From Pseudomonas fluorescens HK44 (GTDB taxonomy: Bacteria; Pseudomonadota; Gammaproteobacteria; Pseudomonadales; Pseudomonadaceae), in contig NZ_AFOY02000015.1 in the NCBI RefSeq assembly GCF_000217955.3, positions 496,001 to 560,000 of the forward strand: a stretch of 64,000 nt of DNA, written 5' to 3'. Below the pieces are notes generated by a model. The model saw only the letters and a program-made list of their open reading frames with translations. It made no database searches and was not told the origin of the DNA. Below, in pieces: positions 46,573 to 55,919 of the stretch. Position 1 is the stretch's first letter. Every line of letters starts with the position of its first letter. The position numbers and the translations under genes were made by a program.

Positions 46573-47238
46573 TCATCGAGCCGTTGCTGGATCGGGTGCT
46601 GCATCCTTTTCAGCCTCTGCTTGATGCTCGATCGGTCGAAGTTTGAATCGGCAGACATTGCCGCCCCGTACCATGCACTCCGTATGGTCGACTTCGCCCC
46701 CCCCCAATGTCCCGATCAACGCCAGATCCAGCTCACACACCACCGGATAGGCCGCGGCCAAGCGGTGGAAGACGCAGTTGTGCGCGACGATTTCCTTGTC
46801 GTCGGATGAGCGAAAGAACACCTGCGCTTCGTATCCCGCCTGGTTCATGTGCTGCACGATCTTTGTTTCGTCAACGACCTGACGTTCACGGTCCAAGGCC
46901 AGTTTGCGGCCCATACGGCGCATCAGCGAAGCCAGTTCGACGGGGCCGATGATATCGGCCACTTCTTCAATCAGCACACTGGCCAGCAACTGATAATGGC
47001 GAGGGAACTGCTCCCGCGCATGGTCTGTGAGTTGATACAGCTGCTCCGGTCGCCGGCCTGTCGGACGGGTTTCGCCGCGCAGCACCAGTCCGTCACGCTC
47101 CAGAGCCGCCAGATGCTGGCGAATCGCGGTACGTGTGACAGCCAGGTGATCAGCCAACTCGTCAATGCTCATACCACCCGCGTGGTGCAGCAGCGCATTG
47201 AGCAGGTCCTGCTGTGTACGGCCTAATCCTTCAAGCAT
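46573..47238 (-). CDS. SufR-like winged-helix regulator with cysteine cluster
   Basis: A 221-residue regulator. Residues ~1-70 form a DeoR/ArsR-type winged helix (MSIDELADHLAVTRTAIRQH; then a GRRPEQLYQLT wing). The C-terminal domain has NCVFHRLAAAYPVVCELDLA and HTECMVRGGNVCRF: the spacing Cys-x12-Cys with further Cys residues matches the iron-sulfur ligand pattern of SufR-like repressors. It likely senses Fe-S status, redox or NO and represses nearby genes. Here it lies 19 bases after the exported protein gene at 47258, same strand, forming a two-gene unit. Confidence 0.8.
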   Translation of the reverse strand: MLEGLGRTQQDLLNALLHHAGGMSIDELADHLAVTRTAIRQHLAALERDGLVLRGETRPTGRRPEQLYQLTDHAREQFPRHYQLLASVLIEEVADIIGPVELASLMRRMGRKLALDRERQVVDETKIVQHMNQAGYEAQVFFRSSDDKEIVAHNCVFHRLAAAYPVVCELDLALIGTLGGGEVDHTECMVRGGNVCRFKLRPIEHQAEAEKDAAPDPATAR

Positions 47239-47257
47239 GGTCTGCGCTCGCTCGGTA

Positions 47258-47887
47258 TCAGAACTTGTCCGGGAACTGTTTGACCAGTGCCGCCGTCAGC
47301 GTGTCGGCCAGCGCCAGTATGTGGGCGCGCATCATCTGCCAGGTCTTCGCTTCACCGGCATAGTCGTGCGCGGCGAGTTGGTCGATCTGGGAGACATGGT
47401 GGCCGCCGTGAGCTGCCAGCATCGTCACCAGTGTGCTTTCAGGCAGGTTGGGGTTGGCTTTGGCGAGAAATGCCGCAATGGCCTTGGCATTGCTCGTCAG
47501 TTCTGCGACAGCGGCCTGCTGGCCCTTCTTGTCTTTGGCGACAGTGGCGTCGCTGTAATGTTTCACCGCACCCCAGTGACCGGCAAGCAGCTTGAGCAGT
47601 TGATCGGCAGCGGGCTGGCCATAAAGCGGAGCAAGGCTGTTGGCGATACGGGTTGCGTTGTCGACGACCTGAGCGGCGGCGACCTGGGCTTGTTGATGGT
47701 TAGCGCTCTGGTTGGCTATCGCGTAATTTCTGGTCCAGAAAATATGCTCGATCCAAAGGCCGCGTAGCGACAGACGCGTGGTGAGCGCAGCGCTTTCGGC
47801 TGGTGCAGGCGAGGCGGGGGGAGTTTGACTCCAGGCGGGCTGGGCGCAGAGCGCCAGCAGCAGTAAGGCCAAGGTTTTGATATTCAT
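47258..47887 (-). CDS. Exported alpha-helical protein, unknown function
   Basis: A 209-residue protein with signal peptide ending at AWSQ, then a largely helical sequence with heptad-like Ala/Gln-rich stretches (LRGLWIEHIFWTRNYAIA; NHQQAQVAAAQVVDNATRIA) and several His (AAHGGHHVSQIDQLAAHDYA). It looks like a periplasmic four-helix-type protein possibly binding metal or heme, but no family was recognised. It is the first gene of the unit with the SufR-like regulator, and a palindrome precedes it. Function unknown. Confidence 0.72.
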   Translation of the reverse strand: MNIKTLALLLLALCAQPAWSQTPPASPAPAESAALTTRLSLRGLWIEHIFWTRNYAIANQSANHQQAQVAAAQVVDNATRIANSLAPLYGQPAADQLLKLLAGHWGAVKHYSDATVAKDKKGQQAAVAELTSNAKAIAAFLAKANPNLPESTLVTMLAAHGGHHVSQIDQLAAHDYAGEAKTWQMMRAHILALADTLTAALVKQFPDKF

Positions 47888-47909
47888 GACGACACCCTCT
47901 TGTTGTGGG

Positions 47910-47922
47910 ATTGTCCAACAAT
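47910..47922. promoter_or_regulatory. 13-bp palindrome before the exported-protein gene
   Basis: ATTGTCCAACAAT has perfect five-base arms with a three-base centre. It lies 23 bases upstream of the ATG of the exported-protein gene, in an AT-rich promoter-like segment. A nearby partial repeat (TTGTTGTG) adds a half-site. It may be the operator of the SufR-like regulator encoded in the same unit. Confidence 0.5.
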
Positions 47923-48030
47923 ATCAATTGAAGCATATAAATATGTTTTTATTGGGTGTGGGCCGAAATCGCAGATCAACGGTCGTCCTGTGCGTAGTTA
48001 TCACTGCATTTACGGCCCAGCGAGGGGAGG

Positions 48031-48360
48031 TCAATCGACCACAAACAGTTTCGCCCCCGTCTCCGTCGACGACCGGTGAGACTCCGCATTATCTGCCACC
48101 TGATAGCTCATGCCGGGTTTCAGTACGAATTGGCGGCCATCTTCGAGTTCGGTGTGCAGTTCGCCTTCAAGGCACAGCAGGATGTGGCCCTTCGAGCACC
48201 AGTGGTCTGCCAGATAACCGGCGGTGTATTCGATCATTCGCACACGAATTGCGCCGAACTGCTGGGTGCGCCAATAGGCGCTGCCGATTTCGCCAGCGTG
48301 GACGGAGGGTTCGACGGTCGACCAGTCGGTGGTGCCGAACGGGATGGCTGCGATATCCAT
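48031..48360 (-). CDS. Cupin-fold protein of the DHCW type
   Basis: A 109-residue single-domain cupin. Diagnostic is the stretch YLADHWCSKGHILLCLEGEL with His residues that would bind a metal, and the second cupin motif LKPGMSYQVADNAESHRS. The family is known as small cupins with the DHWC-like signature and has no assigned reaction. It has a modest AGAG ribosome site and stands alone. Confidence 0.8.
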   Translation of the reverse strand: MDIAAIPFGTTDWSTVEPSVHAGEIGSAYWRTQQFGAIRVRMIEYTAGYLADHWCSKGHILLCLEGELHTELEDGRQFVLKPGMSYQVADNAESHRSSTETGAKLFVVD

Positions 48361-48554
48361 GGCGATCTCTTGAAGTCGGGAGAGAGAACCGATTTACGCA
48401 GCTGGCGGCAGGCTGTCAATTGACGGGATTTCTCCAGAAGCTGAACCCAGGCTGTCAGCCTGCAATGTTTCATTATGTTTCAGCTGATCTGGCGGCGTAG
48501 GATGCTTGACTCGGATCGTGCATCGCCTCGTTTCCAGCCAAGGGGAACTGAACA

Positions 48555-48755
48555 ATGAAGTTGAACCTCGTCAAAGTCTTTTTGATCACCGGCACGTTGT
48601 TATTGAGCGCGTGCTCTGGCGTGACAACCAGCAGCTGTTTTTCAGAGGATTGCCATCAATTCGACGGCCGTAGTGCCAACAAGATGAGTTTTGGTGGTAG
48701 CCCGATCGGCAACAGCTTTAATCAATACAGTTCGGGGCTGTTGCAGCACGACTGA
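48555..48755 (+). CDS. Small lipoprotein
   Basis: A 66-residue protein with a signal peptide and lipobox (TLLLSACSG, Cys about residue 20), so it should be a lipoprotein of the envelope. The mature part has further cysteines and an Asn/Gly/Ser-rich tail (SFGGSPIGNSFNQYSSG). GGGGAAC is upstream of the ATG. No family recognised; function unknown. Confidence 0.62.
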   Translation: MKLNLVKVFLITGTLLLSACSGVTTSSCFSEDCHQFDGRSANKMSFGGSPIGNSFNQYSSGLLQHD

Positions 48756-48824
48756 TTGGGGCATTTGCAAACTGGATACGCCGATGGCAATCATCGGCGT
48801 ATTGATCTCTGTGTTTCCACAATC

Positions 48825-49109
48825 CTAAACGTACGGCTGACCGCTGAATCCCCGTGGGAGTCGTTGCTGGCCCGGCATATCGCTGAGTCTTTTAATCCAG
48901 GACGCGCGCCAATCAATCGAGGCGTGGGCTACTTTGGCTCTACGCGCCGCTCGACGTGCAGCGTTGCGAGCGTCTTTTCGGGCGTCCTTGAACGCGTCGG
49001 TATTGCGGCAGCTGCGGCATTTGACCCGGGAAAATTCAGTCGTAGAGGCGAGGTTGCTGCCATGGCGGCCGCAGGCCAGGTGCCCGGCAGTCTTATAGTG
49101 AGTCACCAT
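48825..49109 (-). CDS. Small basic protein with CxxC motif
   Basis: A 94-residue protein starting at MVTHYKTAGHLACGRHG, with GGAGATCC before the ATG. It contains a Cys and a later Cys-x2-Cys (VKCRSCRNTDAF), probably a zinc knuckle, and a very basic Arg/Ala-rich helix (KDARNAARRAARRAKV) that might bind RNA or DNA. I recall similar small proteins annotated as hypothetical in Pseudomonas. Frames extending to 49256 are judged too long. Function unknown. Confidence 0.65.
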   Translation of the reverse strand: MVTHYKTAGHLACGRHGSNLASTTEFSRVKCRSCRNTDAFKDARKDARNAARRAARRAKVAHASIDWRASWIKRLSDMPGQQRLPRGFSGQPYV

Positions 49110-49385
49110 CAGTGGATCTCCTTTGCAAGGATTACGGCGTAGCGCACGGGTCACTTGCCACATCCCTGTCGGTGACTCTGCTCTTCTGTCTGGACTCGCT
49201 GCCCGCTCAACGGTGTGAGGTGGCAGAGGCTGCGACCCCATTACTATTAATGACACCTGGGTGACCGACGCGTTCGATGTGAAATGTCGAGGACTGCACG
49301 GGGGTGTTTTTCTTCAATACAGGCCTATCAGCGTTCTCCTACTTTGAGCGCCGGGATGTCCCGTAGTTATTGAAGAAGGTGTGCA

Positions 49386-49973
49386 ATGAGTCTGATCATT
49401 TCCATGGCCGCGTTTGCGCTGGCGTCGTCGATCACCCCTGGGCCGGTGAACATCGTTGCACTGAGCTCTGGCGCGCAGTACGGCTTTCGCGCCAGCCAAC
49501 GGCATGTAGCGGGTGCAACGCTGGGGTTTGTGCTGTTACTGGTGTTGATGGGGTTGGGTCTGCATGAACTGCTAAAACTCTGGCCATCGCTGACACGGGC
49601 GGTGCAGTTGTTCGGGGTGGCGTTCCTGTTGTTCATGGCCTGGAAGCTCGCCACTGACGATGGGCGGCTCAGTGCGGGTGATTCAGGGCAAGCGCCGACG
49701 ATGTTCTACGGCGCGCTGATGCAATGGCTGAACCCGAAAGCCTGGCTGGCCTGTGTCGCGGGGATGGGGGCTTTTGTTGCCGATGGCGAGGCGCAACTGG
49801 TCTGGCAGTTTGCGGCGGTGTATCTGGTGGTCTGCTACCTGTCGGTGGCCTGCTGGGCTTATGCCGGGACCTTTCTGCGACAGTACCTGAGCAATGCCGG
49901 CGGTATGCGGTTGTTTAACCGGCTCATGGCGTCGTTGCTGGCGGTGAGTGCGGGTTACTTGCTGTTGCCATAA
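49386..49973 (+). CDS. LysE/RhtB-family exporter (second)
   Basis: A 195-residue exporter with six predicted helices. The signature ALASSITPGPVNIVALSSGA is present, and MQWLNPKAWLACVAGMGAFV marks the second half. It probably exports an amino acid or related metabolite. It ends 10 bases from the convergent AraC regulator gene, so the two may be functionally linked, though tail-to-tail order is not typical for direct regulation. Confidence 0.9.
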   Translation: MSLIISMAAFALASSITPGPVNIVALSSGAQYGFRASQRHVAGATLGFVLLLVLMGLGLHELLKLWPSLTRAVQLFGVAFLLFMAWKLATDDGRLSAGDSGQAPTMFYGALMQWLNPKAWLACVAGMGAFVADGEAQLVWQFAAVYLVVCYLSVACWAYAGTFLRQYLSNAGGMRLFNRLMASLLAVSAGYLLLP

Positions 49974-49983
49974 ATCTCGGGCT

Positions 49984-50817
49984 TCAACCGCGATACTGCC
50001 CCGGCGTCGCGGCCAAATGCTGTTTGAACGCTCGCTGAAAATGTGCCTGATCAGAGAACCCGGCTTCCAGCGCCACGTCGGCAATCAACTTGCCCCGACG
50101 CAGTTGGCTGCGGGCGAACTGGATGCGATGGTTGACCAGAAACGCGTGGGGCGTCATGCCGTAATGCTGCTTGAAAGCACGGATCAGGTACGACGCCGAC
50201 AGATCTGCCGCCTCGCAGATGTCTTCGAGTTTCAGCGACTGGGTGCAGTTGTCGCGGATGTACTCGGCCGCTCGCTCCAGCTTGAGGTTGGGTTCGCGAA
50301 CGCTCAATTCAGCCGGATTGAGCGTTTGCTGCACTTCAGTAAAAAACGCTACGGCGGCACTGTGTTTTTGCAGCGTCTCCAGTTGTTCGTCGAGCAGTAC
50401 GTCATATAGCTGATTGAGCCCGCTAAACAGCCCGGCGTCGTCGCAGTGGGTGGTTGAAAAGCGCCGAAAGTCCAGCTCTTTGCTGAACCCCAGTTGATGC
50501 TGAAGGTCGTTCAACCACGGCGTATCGACATACAGCATGCGATAAGACCAGGGCTGATTGTCGATCGGATTACAGGCATGGACATCGCCGGGGTTCATCA
50601 GCACCACGGTGCCGCTGCCGACTTCAAACGCGGCGCGTTCATGGAGATAGGTGCTGCGCCCGGCGGTGATCGCACCGATGGAAAAAAACTCGTGGGAATG
50701 TCGGGCGTAACAGACTTCGCGGCCATCAGCGATGGAGCGTGCTTCGATGAAAGGCAGTGCGTCATCGCGCCAGAAGCGAGGGGCTTTGTCGGCATTTTTG
50801 GCGATGGCGTGTTTCAT
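49984..50817 (-). CDS. AraC-family regulator
   Basis: A 277-residue regulator with an N-terminal cupin-like AraC ligand domain (RHSHEFFSIGAITAGRSTYL; LMNPGDVHACNPIDNQPWSY) and a C-terminal double helix-turn-helix (KLEDICEAADLSASYLIRAF; IADVALEAGFSDQAHFQRAF). Members of this branch often control exporters or amino-acid catabolism. Convergent with the LysE-type gene and upstream of the VOC gene at 50855 on the same strand. Confidence 0.92.
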   Translation of the reverse strand: MKHAIAKNADKAPRFWRDDALPFIEARSIADGREVCYARHSHEFFSIGAITAGRSTYLHERAAFEVGSGTVVLMNPGDVHACNPIDNQPWSYRMLYVDTPWLNDLQHQLGFSKELDFRRFSTTHCDDAGLFSGLNQLYDVLLDEQLETLQKHSAAVAFFTEVQQTLNPAELSVREPNLKLERAAEYIRDNCTQSLKLEDICEAADLSASYLIRAFKQHYGMTPHAFLVNHRIQFARSQLRRGKLIADVALEAGFSDQAHFQRAFKQHLAATPGQYRG

Positions 50818-50854
50818 CCGCGAGCGTCCTTTGGCAGTTCAGTTGGGGAGTGTA

Positions 50855-51358
50855 TTAGCTCTCGCCATTAAAGGCTCGCTCGAGTGTAGCGATGTCGAGT
50901 TTCTTCATCTGCAACATCGCCTGCATGACGCGCTGGGATTTGGCGGTGTCCCTGTCGGTCATCATGTCCATCATCACCACGGGCACGATTTGCCAGGACA
51001 GGCCGAACTTGTCCTTGAGCCAGCCGCATTGCTGGGCCTGTTTGTCACCGCCGGCAGACAGCGCATTCCAGAAGTGGTCGATTTCATATTGGGTATGGCA
51101 GTTGACCTGGAACGAGATGGCCTCGCTGAAGCGAAACACCGGGCCGCCATTGAGTGCGGTAAAGGTCTGGCCATCGAGCATGAAGCTGACGGTCATCACC
51201 GAACCCTCGGGCCGGCCATGGAGCTCGAAACCGGCTTTGCCATAGTGAGTGATGGCGGTAATGGTCGAGTGTTCGAACACCGAACAGTAGAACTGTGCAG
51301 CAGCTTCGGCCTGATCGTCGAACCACAGGCAGGGCGTGAGTTTCTGAATGCGCGACAT
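50855..51358 (-). CDS. VOC protein, PhnB/3-demethylubiquinone-methyltransferase-like
   Basis: A 167-residue glyoxalase-fold protein (KLTPCLWFDDQAEAAAQFYC ... WLKDKFGLSWQIVPVVMMDM). It matches the PhnB/DUF family often mislabelled as 3-demethylubiquinone methyltransferase; true enzymatic activity is unknown. The family motif around MSRIQKLTPCLWF sets the start at 51358, 39 codons inside a longer frame. AGGAGAAC precedes the ATG. Monocistronic. Confidence 0.88.
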   Translation of the reverse strand: MSRIQKLTPCLWFDDQAEAAAQFYCSVFEHSTITAITHYGKAGFELHGRPEGSVMTVSFMLDGQTFTALNGGPVFRFSEAISFQVNCHTQYEIDHFWNALSAGGDKQAQQCGWLKDKFGLSWQIVPVVMMDMMTDRDTAKSQRVMQAMLQMKKLDIATLERAFNGES

Positions 51359-51640
51359 GAAGGTTCTCCTCCAGGAATGATCCGGCTGGACTGTTAGCGT
51401 AGTCAGCCGATGGTCGTCAGGCGTAACCGTCAATCGACAAGCCGAGGATGTAGGTCGGTTGATGGTTTGAAACACAGGGCTGCTTCCTTGGAAGTGGCCC
51501 TTTTTTTGTGACCGGTGGTCGCGCCAATCAAGACTTCGGGAAAATTGCGCTTAGCTCAATGAATAAACCGAGGCGCGCGTAGGCAGTCGTTGCCACAGTG
51601 ACGCCATGAAAGGACATCGTGAGTGACTGAGGAGACCGCC

Positions 51641-52102
51641 GTGCTGACGCTCAATATCAATGGCAAAGACCAATCCCTGGACGTGCCCGGCGACATGCCG
51701 CTGTTGTGGGTATTGCGCGATGTCGCGCACTTGACCGGCACCAAGTTCGGCTGCGGCATGGCCCAGTGCGGCGCCTGCACGGTGCATGTCGACGGCGCGC
51801 CGTTACGCTCCTGCATCACTCCGGCGGCGGCCGTCGCCAATGGCCAGAAAATCATCACCATCGAAGGACTGTCGAGCGACGGTTCGCACCCGGTGCAGCG
51901 CGCCTGGGCCGAGATCGATGTGGTGCAATGCGGTTACTGTCAGTCGGGGCAGATCATGTCAGCGGCGGCTTTATTGGCGAAAATCCCGTCGCCAAGCGAC
52001 AGCGATATCGATCAGGCGTTGTCGGGCAATATCTGTCGATGCGGGACCTACCCGCGCATTCGTGCGGCGGTCAAACGTGCTGCGCAAATCAGGGAGGCAT
52101 GA
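51641..52102 (+). CDS. iorA: Molybdenum hydroxylase, [2Fe-2S] subunit (IorA-like)
   Basis: A 153-residue small subunit of a molybdenum hydroxylase of the isoquinoline 1-oxidoreductase/aldehyde dehydrogenase type. Two 2Fe-2S clusters are visible: the plant-type set ([17 protein letters not shown] with a later Cys in LRSCITP) and the C-terminal helical set ([19 protein letters not shown]). The start is GTG at 51641 after a strong GGAG; an earlier GTG at 51623 would add six residues. It overlaps the large subunit gene as ATGA. Confidence 0.85.
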   Translation: MLTLNINGKDQSLDVPGDMPLLWVLRDVAHLTGTKFGCGMAQCGACTVHVDGAPLRSCITPAAAVANGQKIITIEGLSSDGSHPVQRAWAEIDVVQCGYCQSGQIMSAAALLAKIPSPSDSDIDQALSGNICRCGTYPRIRAAVKRAAQIREA

Positions 52103-54273
52103 CGATGAGCGCGAGGATCGAGACTTCTCGACGGGATTTTTTGAAAAGCAGTGCCGTGCTCGGTGCAGGGCTGGTGGTGGGGTTTGTCATTGCGGGGGGC
52201 AATCGCTTTGCGCACGCGGCCTCTCCGCCGGACGCGGTGTTCGCCCCCAACGCTTTTTTGCGCATCGCCCCGGATGGCAACGTGACTGTGCTCTTGGGCC
52301 ACTCCGAGATGGGGCAGGGGATCTGGACCGGCCTGACCATGTTGATAGCCGAAGAACTGGACGCCGACTGGACGAAGATCCGCGTCGAGCATGCGCCGGC
52401 ATCGGCGGCCGATTATGGTTTGCCGGCCTTTGGTGGCATGCAGATCACCGGCGGCTCGACCTCGACCTGGATGGAGTTCGACCGCTACCGCCAGGCCGGC
52501 GCGGCTGCACGCTTGATGTTGATCGAGGCCGCCGCCAAGCGATTCAACGTCGCACCCTCGAAGATCCGAACCGAACCGGGCGTGGTGATCGCCGGCGATC
52601 AGCGCGCCACTTACGGTGAGCTGGCCAATGACGCCGGCCAACTGCCGGTGCCCGATCCGGCGTCGATCAAACTCAAGGAGGCCAAAGACTGGAAGATCAT
52701 CGGCAAACCGACCAAGCGCCTGGATACCCCGGAAAAAATCACCGGTCAGGCAAAATTCGGCATGGATGTGCAGTTCGATGGATTGCTGACGGCCATGGTT
52801 GCACGCCCGCCGGTATTCGGCGGCAGCGTCAAATCATTCGACGGCGCAGCGGCACTGGCACTGCCGGGCGTGCATAAAGTCGTGCAGGTGCCGACGGGCA
52901 TAGCCGTGGTGGCCGATCATTATTGGGCCGCCAAACTCGGCCGTGATGCGCTGAAAATCGACTGGGACCTGGGGCCCAACGCCGCTCTGGACAGCGACAC
53001 CTTGCTGCAAAACTTCCGCAAACTGGCCGCGATCCCCGGTACCCCGGCCAGCCAGGCGGGCGACATCAGCGCCGCGTTGAGCAAGGCGGTGAAGACGGTA
53101 GACGTTGAATACAGCGTTCCCTACCTGGCCCATGCACCGATGGAACCGCTCAACTGCACGGTAAAAATCACCCCGGAAAAATGCGAGATCTGGACCGGCA
53201 CCCAATTCCAGACGCTGGACCAAATGATCGCGGCGAAAATCACCGGGCTCAAACCCGAGCAGGTCGAGATTCATACCGAATTCCTTGGAGGCGGTTTTGG
53301 CCGTCGAGCCAATCCGACCTCGGACTTTGTCAGCGAGGCGGTGCACGTCGCCAAGGCGGCCGGTGCGCCGGTGAAAACTGTTTGGTCGCGGGAAGATGAC
53401 ATACGCGGTGGCTACTACCGCTCGGCATTCCTCCATCATGCGCGCATTGGCCTGGACGCCAAGGGCATGCCCCAGGCCTGGCAGCATGTACTGGTCGGGC
53501 AGTCGATCATGGACGGCACCCCATTCGAAGCGACGATGGTCAAGAATGGCGTCGATGCGACCTCGGTCGAAGGCGTGGCCGACAGCCCCTATATCAAGGG
53601 CCTGGCCAACCATCTGGTCGATCTGCATTCGCCGAAAACCGGCATCAGTGTGCTGTGGATGCGTTCCGTGGGGCACACGCACACGGCGTTTGTCGTCGAG
53701 TCACTGATCGATGAACTGGCCACGGCGGCCGGCAAGGACCCGGTGGAGTACCGACGGACCTTGCTCAAGAAGCATCCGCGACATCTCGGGGTGCTGAACC
53801 TGGCGGTGGAGAAGGCCAACTGGAAGGCGCCGCTGCCAGCCGGGCATGCGTTGGGCGTGGCGGTGCATGAGTCTTTTGGCAGTTACGTCGCGCAGGTGGC
53901 CGAGGTGTCCCAGGACAACCTGAAGATCCGCGTGCACCGCGTGGTCTGTGCAGTCGATTGCGGCGTTGTGGTGAACCCGGCGAGCATCGCCGCGCAGATG
54001 GAATCGGGCATCACCTTTGGCCTGGGGTTCACCTTGCACAGCAAGCTGACCTTCAAGGACGGGAAAGTGGTGCAGTCCAACTACCATGACTTTCAAGTGC
54101 TGCGCCTGAATGAGATGCCGGTGGTCGAGGTGCACATCGTCCCCAGCACCGAAAAACCGGGCGGCATCGGCGAGACCGGGGTGCCACCGACAGCGCCGGC
54201 GGTGGCCAATGCGGTGTTCGCCCTGACCGGGCAACGCTTGCGCGAACTGCCGCTTCAGCTGGCGGGAGTGTGA
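52099..54273 (+). CDS. iorB: Molybdenum hydroxylase, large molybdopterin subunit (IorB-like)
   Basis: A 724-residue molybdenum-cofactor subunit. The twin-arginine signal [15 protein letters not shown] sends it, with its partner, to the periplasm. Molybdopterin-binding stretches include [39 protein letters not shown] and [20 protein letters not shown]; the Glu in the last motif is the expected catalytic base. Substrate could be an N-heterocycle or aldehyde. No c-type cytochrome subunit is next to it, unlike many relatives, so electron acceptor is unknown. The AGGGAGG site sets the start. Confidence 0.9.
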   Translation: MTMSARIETSRRDFLKSSAVLGAGLVVGFVIAGGNRFAHAASPPDAVFAPNAFLRIAPDGNVTVLLGHSEMGQGIWTGLTMLIAEELDADWTKIRVEHAPASAADYGLPAFGGMQITGGSTSTWMEFDRYRQAGAAARLMLIEAAAKRFNVAPSKIRTEPGVVIAGDQRATYGELANDAGQLPVPDPASIKLKEAKDWKIIGKPTKRLDTPEKITGQAKFGMDVQFDGLLTAMVARPPVFGGSVKSFDGAAALALPGVHKVVQVPTGIAVVADHYWAAKLGRDALKIDWDLGPNAALDSDTLLQNFRKLAAIPGTPASQAGDISAALSKAVKTVDVEYSVPYLAHAPMEPLNCTVKITPEKCEIWTGTQFQTLDQMIAAKITGLKPEQVEIHTEFLGGGFGRRANPTSDFVSEAVHVAKAAGAPVKTVWSREDDIRGGYYRSAFLHHARIGLDAKGMPQAWQHVLVGQSIMDGTPFEATMVKNGVDATSVEGVADSPYIKGLANHLVDLHSPKTGISVLWMRSVGHTHTAFVVESLIDELATAAGKDPVEYRRTLLKKHPRHLGVLNLAVEKANWKAPLPAGHALGVAVHESFGSYVAQVAEVSQDNLKIRVHRVVCAVDCGVVVNPASIAAQMESGITFGLGFTLHSKLTFKDGKVVQSNYHDFQVLRLNEMPVVEVHIVPSTEKPGGIGETGVPPTAPAVANAVFALTGQRLRELPLQLAGV

Positions 54274-54292
54274 GGTGCGACGACGCTGAAAG

Positions 54293-54718
54293 TTACTTGG
54301 CGAACAACTGGTCGATGTCCTTGAACGCCTTGAACTCCAGCGCGTTGCCGCACGGGTCGAACAGAAACATTGTCGCCTGTTCGCCCACCAGTCCTTTGAA
54401 GCGAATACCGGGCTCGATCACGAAGCGCGTGCCCAGCGACGTGAGTCGTTCGGCCAGGGACTCCCATTCGTCCATCGACAGCACCACGCCGAAATGCGGG
54501 ACCGGCACGTCGTGACCGTCCACGGCATTGGTGTGGGCGGATTCTTGCGTGGCGGTTTTCGGGTGTTCGTGGATGACCAATTGATGGCCGAAAAAGTTGA
54601 AGTCCACCCAGTGCTCGCTGGAGCGTCCTTCCTCCAGACCGAACACCTGGCCGTAGAAAAGCCGCGCGGCTGCAAGGTCATACACCGGGATGGCCAGATG
54701 AAAAGGGGAGAGACGCAT
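54293..54718 (-). CDS. Glyoxalase/VOC-family protein
   Basis: A 141-residue single VOC-domain protein ([54 protein letters not shown]). His and Glu at usual metal sites (FHLAIPV, NALEFKA) suggest metal binding, but a specific reaction is not predictable. It is divergent from the LysR gene at 54833 and is the likely target of that regulator. The ATG at 54718 is chosen over a TTG just upstream. Confidence 0.85.
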   Translation of the reverse strand: MRLSPFHLAIPVYDLAAARLFYGQVFGLEEGRSSEHWVDFNFFGHQLVIHEHPKTATQESAHTNAVDGHDVPVPHFGVVLSMDEWESLAERLTSLGTRFVIEPGIRFKGLVGEQATMFLFDPCGNALEFKAFKDIDQLFAK

Positions 54719-54832
54719 GATGTTCAAGCCTCGATGACAGGGAAGTTGAGCTGATTCTAGTCTTGTGATTTTTGATTAAAAGACGATAATTTTTGCCTCC
54801 AGCTCAAATAATATCGATCAATCGAGGCGCTC

Positions 54833-55687
54833 ATGCTGCGTGAACTGAAAACCTTCATCGCAGTGACTCGCTATGGCACGTTCGCCGCAGCCGGCATGCA
54901 CATTGGCCTCACGCAATCGGCCGTCAGCGCGCAAATGCGCAACCTGGAGCAGGCGTTGGGTATTCGCCTGTTTGACCGCACCGGGCGTCAGGCGATCCTC
55001 AACGCGGCCGGGCAGCGAGCGTTGCCGATGGCCCGGGACATCCTCGATACCTTTCAGCGCATGGCTATCAGTGACGATGTCAGCGAGTTTCGCGGCGAAT
55101 TGAGAGTTGGCGCTGTGGCGACGGCCCAGACCGGTTTGCTGCCCCAGGCATTGCTGCGCTTGCGACAGCAGGCACCGTTGCTCGAGCCGAAACTGGTGCC
55201 TGGCGTGTCACTCAACCTGTTGAGTCAGGTCGACGCCGGTGAGCTTGATCTGGCGATCCTGATCAAGCCACCTTTTGAGTTGCCCAAGGAACTGTCCGCC
55301 CAAGTGATCCGGCAGGAGCCTTTTGTGTTGATCGTGCCGCCGGACCTTGAAGGCGAGGATCCATTGCAGGTGCTCGGCACGCATCCGCAGGTGCGCTATG
55401 ACCGCAACTCGTTCGGTGGTCGGCTGGTGACACGCTTTCTGCGCGAGCAGCAGATTGAGGTAAAAGTCGCGCTGGAGCTGGATGAGCTGGAGGCGATTGT
55501 GAAAATGGTCGAATGCGGGCTGGGCGTGGCGTTGATTCCCCAGGCAGGGCTCTGGCTTGAGTACGGGGCGAAAGTCAGGATCATCTCGCTGGGCGAACTG
55601 ACGTTCTATCGGGAGATCGTGTTGTTGCAGCGCTACAGCCAGCGTACACAACCGATCCAGCAGTTGTTTGCGCGATGCCTGGTTTAG
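54833..55687 (+). CDS. LysR-family regulator
   Basis: A 284-residue LysR regulator: helix-turn-helix TFAAAGMHIGLTQSAVSAQM, linker LGIRLFDRTGRQAILNAAGQ, and a substrate domain with DAGELDLAILIKPPFELPKE. The 114-base gap to the divergent VOC gene holds both promoters. It ends 47 bases before an inserted MITE-like element that separates the arms of its terminator. Confidence 0.92.
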   Translation: MLRELKTFIAVTRYGTFAAAGMHIGLTQSAVSAQMRNLEQALGIRLFDRTGRQAILNAAGQRALPMARDILDTFQRMAISDDVSEFRGELRVGAVATAQTGLLPQALLRLRQQAPLLEPKLVPGVSLNLLSQVDAGELDLAILIKPPFELPKELSAQVIRQEPFVLIVPPDLEGEDPLQVLGTHPQVRYDRNSFGGRLVTRFLREQQIEVKVALELDELEAIVKMVECGLGVALIPQAGLWLEYGAKVRIISLGELTFYREIVLLQRYSQRTQPIQQLFARCLV

Positions 55688-55716
55688 GCTCCTACAGGAT
55701 TTGCACAAGGTACAAA

Positions 55717-55901
55717 AAACCCGCCAATCCAGACTGTGTGAAAACTCCGGCTCAGCTTTAAGGTTCGCGTTGCTACGCAAAATCCTTAAAGCTTTTACGA
55801 GCTGAATCGCTCAGAAAGAGCGAGAGAGCGCCAAATTTGATCGTTTATTGATCGAAGCTTGGCGCTCGCATAGTTTTCACACAGCCTAAATCGGCGGGTT
55901 T
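55717..55901. terminator. Bidirectional terminator arms split by an insertion
   Basis: AAACCCGCC at 55717-55725 and GGCGGGTTT at 55893-55901 are the complementary arms, with A and T runs outside them, of a rho-independent terminator that should serve both the LysR gene and the convergent fabI. They are now separated by 167 bases, 151 of which are an element with terminal inverted repeats. The original loop was probably short. Confidence 0.6.
55734..55884. mobile_element. MITE-like element, 151 bp
   Basis: Terminal inverted repeats of 13 bases are perfect: CTGTGTGAAAACT at the left end and AGTTTTCACACAG at the right. The interior contains two more strong hairpins (TTTAAGG...CCTTAAA; GAGCGCCAA...TTGGCGCTC). 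It encodes no protein. This is the structure of a non-autonomous miniature transposable element mobilised by an unknown transposase. A target-site duplication is not evident at the ends (flanks AGA and CCT). Confidence 0.65.
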
Positions 55902-55919
55902 CTTGTTAACGCGTGAAGA

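Noticed and set aside
51706..52098. N-terminal extension of the large molybdenum-hydroxylase frame
   Set aside because: The extension overlaps the iron-sulfur subunit in another frame; the twin-arginine signal and AGGGAGG site fix the start at 52099.
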